Below are positions 28,668 through 32,239 of a stretch of 32,239 nucleotides of DNA, one piece after another. Position 1 is the first letter of the stretch. Each line of letters begins with the position of its first letter. The stretch lies in the NCBI GenBank assembly GCA_937876095.1, contig CALFIE010000032.1, positions 1 to 32,239 on the forward strand, written 5' to 3'. The notes below the pieces were generated by a model. It worked only from the letters and a program-made list of their open reading frames with translations, was not told the DNA's origin and did not search any database. Both the position numbers and the translations under genes were made by a program. The stretch is from an uncultured Flavobacteriales bacterium. Its GTDB lineage: Bacteria > Bacteroidota > Bacteroidia > Flavobacteriales > Weeksellaceae.

Positions 28668-31505
28668 ATGACTAACACCGACAAAAGACTGTATCTTATA
28701 GATGCGTATGCAATGATTTTCAGAGGCTATTATGCTTTTATTAAAAATCCAAGAATTTCTACGAAAGGAGTAGATACTTCGGCGATTTTTGGATTTACCA
28801 ATTCTCTTATTGAGTTGATTCGTAGAGAAAATCCGTCGCATTTAGCTGTGGTTTTTGATGTGGGAAAAGCAAGCGTGAGAACCAACGATTTTGCCGAATA
28901 CAAAGCCAACCGAAGCGAAACTCCGGAAGCAATAAAAGTGGCTGTTCCGTATATCCATCAAATTTTAGAAGCGATGCACATCCCAATTTTGGGAGTAGAA
29001 GGTTATGAAGCCGATGATGTGATTGGAACCATCGCCTGCAAAGCCGAAAAACAAGGGTACGATGTTTTTATGGTGACTCCCGACAAAGATTTTGCACAAT
29101 TGGTGACCGATCACATAAAAATTTATAAACCTGGACTAAAAGGTGGTGATGTAGAAATTTTGGGAGTGCCCGAAGTTTTGGCGAAATATGAAATTAATGA
29201 TCCCAAACAAATTATAGATTTCCTAGGAATGATGGGAGATTCGGTAGATAATATTCCCGGATTGGAAGGAGTGGGCGAAAAAACCGCCAAAAAATTTATT
29301 CAGGAATACGGTTCTATGGAAAATCTCCTTGCAAATACCAATCAATTGACCGGAAAACTGAAAGAAAAGGTAGAAAATTCTGCAGAACGAGGTATTTTAT
29401 CTAAAAAATTAGCGACCATCATTTGTGATGTCCCAATAGAATTCCACGAGGAGCAATACGACTTGGAAACACCTGATTTTGATAAAGTTCGGGAAGTTTT
29501 TGATGAAATAGAATTCCGAAGATTATATGAGAATTTGTACAGAGCATTTCAAAAGTCAGAAGATGGAAGTCAGAAGTTAGAAGCAGAAAAATCTTCTGCT
29601 ACAACCTCGAAACCCGAAACTCATATCTCGCAACACGGCACTCAACTCGATTTGTTTGCAGATTTTGAAACGATGGAACAGGCAACTTCTACCAAAAAAA
29701 CCATAGAAGATACTGATAAATTGTACCAATTTGTAGATTCGCCAAAAGCACAAAAAATGCTCGTAAGGAATTTGATGAGCCAAAAAGCAGTCTGTTTCGA
29801 TACCGAAACCACTTCGCTCAACGAAATGGAAGCCGAACTGATTGGAATGAGTTTCTCTTACCGAAAAGGATTGGCTTACTACGTTCCAATTTCTGAAAAT
29901 AGGGAAGAAGCGCTTCAAACTTTGGAGATTTTCAAGCCATTTTTTGAGAAAAAAGACGTGCTAAAAATTGCCCACAACTTGAAATTCGATTACAAAATTT
30001 TGAAACAGTACCAAGTTGAAGTAGAAGGCGCCATTTTCGATACGATGATTGCGCATTACCTCCTAAATCCGGATGGAAGACACGGAATGGACTACCTTTC
30101 TGAAATGTACCTGGATTACAAACCAGTTTCTATAGAAACATTAATCGGTAAAAAAGGAAAAAATCAGGGAAATTTGCGCTCGGTTTCTCTGCAAGAGCAA
30201 ACCAATTACGCTGCAGAAGATGCCGATGTAACTTGGCAATTGTACGAAATTTTTGCGCCACAACTGAAAAAAGAAAACGTAGAAGACGTCTTCTACAAAA
30301 TAGAAATGCCTCTCGTAAAAGTTCTTGCAAGAATGGAATTGGCAGGAATTTCTCTCGATACAAAATGGTTGGCTCAGGAAAGTATAGACCTGGAAAATGA
30401 TTTGCGAGAGTTAGAAACCAAAATTTTTGAACTTTCGGGGGAAACCTTCAATATGAATTCCCCGAAACAACTCGGTGAAATTTTATTTGAAAAAATGAAA
30501 CTCGATCCCAAAGCAAAAAAAACAAAAACTGGTCAATACGCTACTTCTGAAGATATTTTGCAAAAATTAGAAAGCAAACACGACATCATAAAATATATTT
30601 TGGAGTACCGAACTTACCAAAAATTGAAATCGACGTATGTAGATGCATTGCCAAGTCAAATAGATAAAGACGACCACAGAGTTCATACCAATTTTTCCCA
30701 AACTACGGCTGCAACAGGAAGATTGGCTTCGGTAAATCCGAATTTGCAGAATATCCCAATACGAACTTTGCGCGGTCAACAAATTCGGGGTGCATTTGTT
30801 GCAGACGAAGGAAATCTACTGATTTCTGCCGATTATTCTCAGATTGAACTGCGGCTAATTGCCGAAATTTCTAAGGAAGAAAATATGATTAAAGCATTTC
30901 AAAATGGAGAAGATATTCACGCTTCTACTGCTGCGAAATTGTTTGATATTCCACTAGAAGAAGTTACCAAAACGCAACGTTCACAAGCAAAAACAGTAAA
31001 TTTCGGGATTATCTACGGACAAGGTGCTTTTGCATTGGCAGAACAAACCGGCCTCTCTAGAACCGAAGCCAAAAATTTGATCGATTCCTACTACGAAAAC
31101 TACCCAAAATTGAAAGAATTTATGGCAGAACAAGTAGAAAAAGCCCGAAAATTGGGTTATGTAGAAACGGTTTCAGGTAGAAAAAGACACTTGAAAGACA
31201 TTAATTCTGCCAATTTTGTAGTGAAAGCACACGCAGAAAGAAACGCTGTAAATGCACCAATACAAGGTTCTGCTGCAGATATCATCAAACTGGCAATGAT
31301 AAAAATTGATGAGGAAATTACCACTCAAAATCTGAAAACCAAAATGTTGTTGCAAGTACACGACGAATTGGTGTTCGAAGCTCCTGTTGAAGAATTGGAA
31401 GTGGCAAAAAAACTCATCAAATCTGAAATGGAAAACGCTTACCAAACACAAGTCCCACTTTTGGTAGAAGTAGGTGAAGGAAAAAATTGGTTGGAAGCGC
31501 ATTAA
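28668..31505 (+). CDS. polA: DNA polymerase I
   Basis: This 945-residue enzyme processes Okazaki fragments and fills repair gaps. The 5'-3' exonuclease domain (about residues 1-290) has YLIDAYAMIFRGYYAF, GYEADDVIGT, MVTPDKDFAQLV and GDSVDNIPGLEGVGEKTA. The 3'-5' proofreading domain is intact, with D and E in CFDTETTSLNEME near residue 377, unlike the inactivated version in some lineages. The polymerase domain has motif A DYSQIELRL (about 720), the O-helix RSQAKTVNFGIIYG (about 772) and motif C LQVHDELVFE (about 897). Residues 294-330 are a linker whose DNA resembles intergenic word repeats. The ATG at 28668 is preferred. The frame from 28626 starts upstream of the promoter and has no family homology. 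Confidence 0.97.
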   Translation: MTNTDKRLYLIDAYAMIFRGYYAFIKNPRISTKGVDTSAIFGFTNSLIELIRRENPSHLAVVFDVGKASVRTNDFAEYKANRSETPEAIKVAVPYIHQILEAMHIPILGVEGYEADDVIGTIACKAEKQGYDVFMVTPDKDFAQLVTDHIKIYKPGLKGGDVEILGVPEVLAKYEINDPKQIIDFLGMMGDSVDNIPGLEGVGEKTAKKFIQEYGSMENLLANTNQLTGKLKEKVENSAERGILSKKLATIICDVPIEFHEEQYDLETPDFDKVREVFDEIEFRRLYENLYRAFQKSEDGSQKLEAEKSSATTSKPETHISQHGTQLDLFADFETMEQATSTKKTIEDTDKLYQFVDSPKAQKMLVRNLMSQKAVCFDTETTSLNEMEAELIGMSFSYRKGLAYYVPISENREEALQTLEIFKPFFEKKDVLKIAHNLKFDYKILKQYQVEVEGAIFDTMIAHYLLNPDGRHGMDYLSEMYLDYKPVSIETLIGKKGKNQGNLRSVSLQEQTNYAAEDADVTWQLYEIFAPQLKKENVEDVFYKIEMPLVKVLARMELAGISLDTKWLAQESIDLENDLRELETKIFELSGETFNMNSPKQLGEILFEKMKLDPKAKKTKTGQYATSEDILQKLESKHDIIKYILEYRTYQKLKSTYVDALPSQIDKDDHRVHTNFSQTTAATGRLASVNPNLQNIPIRTLRGQQIRGAFVADEGNLLISADYSQIELRLIAEISKEENMIKAFQNGEDIHASTAAKLFDIPLEEVTKTQRSQAKTVNFGIIYGQGAFALAEQTGLSRTEAKNLIDSYYENYPKLKEFMAEQVEKARKLGYVETVSGRKRHLKDINSANFVVKAHAERNAVNAPIQGSAADIIKLAMIKIDEEITTQNLKTKMLLQVHDELVFEAPVEELEVAKKLIKSEMENAYQTQVPLLVEVGEGKNWLEAH
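29551..29650 (+). repeat. Word repeats inside the polA linker
   Basis: AAAAGTCAGAAGATGGAAGT and CAGAAGTTAGAAGCAGAAAA (29551-29590) resemble the GGAAGTCGGAAGAATGG words at 21457-21503. CCTCGAAACCCGAAACTCAT and ATCTCGCAACACGGCACTCA (29605-29644) form a second row of near-repeats. They encode SEDGSQKLEAEKSSATTSKP and beyond, between the 5'-3' and 3'-5' exonuclease domains. Confidence 0.55.
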
Positions 31506-31509
31506 TTAA

Positions 31510-31541
31510 AGATATTAGATTTCAGATGCTAGATATTAGAA
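31510..31541. repeat. AGATTTCAGATGCTAGAT word repeat, left arm
   Basis: GATATTAGATTTCAGATGCT followed by AGATATTAGAAG lies directly after the polA stop. It is roughly the reverse complement of the row at 31632-31687, so the two bracket about 90 bases of otherwise featureless AT-rich sequence. Confidence 0.5.
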
Positions 31542-31631
31542 GCAATTTTTTTAGAAATCAAAATCTATATTTTGCAAATAAATTAGCGTAATTTTTTTAT
31601 ACAAACTGATAAATTTAAACCTTAAAGAAAA

Positions 31632-31687
31632 TCTCAAGTCTAACATCTAGGATCTGAAATCTAACATCTAACATCTACAATCTAAAT
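31632..31687. repeat. ATCTAACATC word repeat, right arm
   Basis: CTCAAGTCTAACATCTAGGA, TCTGAAATCTAACATCTAAC and ATCTACAATCTAAA follow each other. They are five imperfect copies of a TCTAACA-type word, opposite in orientation to the row at 31510-31541, ending just before the YciI-like remnant. Confidence 0.55.
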
Positions 31688-31695
31688 TTAAAAAT

Positions 31696-31782
31696 ATGAA
31701 AACAGTAGTCCTATACGAAACCGCTCCAGAAAAAACTATGAAAAAAAATGATGGCAGTTATTTTGGTGTATCATTAGTTTAA
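31696..31782 (+). pseudogene. Remnant of a YciI-like (YCII domain) gene
   Basis: The first codons give MKTVVLYETAPEKTM, which looks like the start of YCII-related proteins of the form MKTVVLYESAP...IMAVYPRH. A run of eight A at 31741-31748 appears to hold one extra base. Shifting the frame there restores MKKMMAV, in place of the out-of-frame KKNDGSYFGVSLV that then hits a stop. After that nothing of the family remains before the terminator at 31831. So this is a 5' fragment with a probable homopolymer frameshift and loss of the rest. The family call is from memory and the fragment is short. Confidence 0.45.
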
Positions 31783-31830
31783 AAAACACTTGAACATCTT
31801 TTTTAATGTTTTGGTAAAATATCAAAAATA

Positions 31831-31866
31831 AAAACCCCGACTTGTACTACAAGTCGGGATTTTATT
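31831..31866. terminator. Bidirectional terminator
   Basis: CCCGACTTG (31836-31844) pairs with CAAGTCGGG (31850-31858), flanked by A and T runs. It could end transcription from polA or the YciI remnant as well as from the minus-strand gene at the right edge. Confidence 0.8.
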
Positions 31867-31907
31867 TAAAATGAATTATAATTTATAATTTCAAAATTAT
31901 TAATATT

Positions 31908-32239
31908 TTAATTTGATAAAGGTGCTTTAATTGCTGGATGTGATTGATAATTTTCTAATTCAAAATCAGAATTATCTAAGTGAAAATATAAAGATTGATT
32001 ATCTGATAATGACTTATAAAAATCACTTGTTTTCATATGTTTTAATGTAGGAAGTGGATATGGCATTTTTTTAGAATATGGAATATTTAAACTGTCTAAC
32101 CACCATTGAATCATTTTGCTGGTAAATGGGTCTATTTTTCCAAATTCTTTTCTCTGTTCATCAGTTAAAAATTTTTCTCGTTCTTCCCACGTTAATTTTC
32201 CAATTTGCTCCTTTGCTTGTTCAACATGGTTAGAATATA
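31908..32239 (-). CDS. Unrecognised protein, C-terminal part (runs off the right edge)
   Basis: The frame stays open to the window edge, so at least 109 C-terminal residues are visible and the true start lies outside. The internal ATG at 32114 is not the likely start because coding continues upstream of it (WEEREKFLTDEQRKEFGKID). The visible part is hydrophilic, rich in Glu, Lys, Ser and aromatic residues (KMIQWWLDSLNIPYSKKM, PLPTLKHMKTSDFYKSL, LYFHLDNSDFELENYQSH). It has no cysteine, signal or membrane segment. I do not recognise the family. Confidence 0.6.
   Translation of the reverse strand, partial: YSNHVEQAKEQIGKLTWEEREKFLTDEQRKEFGKIDPFTSKMIQWWLDSLNIPYSKKMPYPLPTLKHMKTSDFYKSLSDNQSLYFHLDNSDFELENYQSHPAIKAPLSN

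Noticed and set aside
28377..28841. 154-codon minus-strand frame covering the polA start and candidate RNA
   Set aside because: It is antisense to the conserved PolA N-terminus and otherwise made of repeat sequence.
1..32239. tRNA or rRNA genes
   Set aside because: I found no cloverleaf-like segment with the TTCGAnTC arm and no rRNA-like sequence in the gaps on reading both strands.

Overview
The window looks like a Flavobacteriia genome (Bacteroidota, perhaps Weeksellaceae). The grounds are its strong AT bias, repeated TAnnTTTG promoter elements, a transketolase split into two genes, flavobacterial Lrp, DUF5916 and DUF3108 proteins, and Bacteroidota-style lipoproteins. The first ~1.05 kb differs. 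It is visibly richer in G and C and carries the end of a PorQ-like gene and the first part of hslU. It joins in frame, inside hslU, to the C-terminal part of an AT-rich lrp gene. I read this join as an assembly or recombination chimera, so position 1 to about 1050 should not be assumed to belong to the same genome.

Layout. 1.4-3.2 kb: a small membrane protein, an Rrf2-type regulator with three cysteines, and the di-iron repair protein Ric/ScdA, whose promoter overlaps a 30-base inverted repeat (a probable nitrosative-stress module). 3.2-5.0 kb: two-gene transketolase. 5.3-9.0 kb: sodium:solute symporter, small GNAT acetyltransferase, an unrecognised secreted protein and a pirin. 9.4-12.8 kb: asparagine synthase B and an RsmB/NOP rRNA methyltransferase. 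13-16.8 kb: PhnA-like zinc ribbon, ABC ATPase, a cluster of 128-base MITE-like repeats, a YceI lipoprotein and pheS. 16.9-21.9 kb: DUF5916 protein, DUF3108 protein, then a ferredoxin reductase and 2Fe-2S ferredoxin pair. 21.9-26.0 kb: a five-gene minus-strand run (lipid A-type acyltransferase, family 2 glycosyltransferase, two paralogous alpha/beta hydrolases, DEDDh exonuclease) that suggests envelope lipid or glycan work. 26.1-27.9 kb: secreted thioredoxin-like protein and a class C beta-lactamase-like lipoprotein. 28.0-31.5 kb: a deletion-scar pseudogene (HipA-like kinase fused to DUF3037), a candidate structured RNA, and polA. 31.5-32.2 kb: repeat words, a YciI-like remnant and a partial unknown gene.

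Most genes are housekeeping. The unusual material is between them: short word-like repeat families (rows of related 5-12 base words) recur in many gaps on both strands, and one has apparently become coding sequence in the PolA inter-domain linker. Other notable items are the MITE-like cluster, the candidate RNA with a repeat-derived stem before polA, the HipA/DUF3037 scar, two promoter-overlapping palindromes, and several promoters so close to the start codon that leaderless mRNAs are likely.

I saw no tRNA, rRNA, CRISPR array, insertion sequence with transposase, or prophage.
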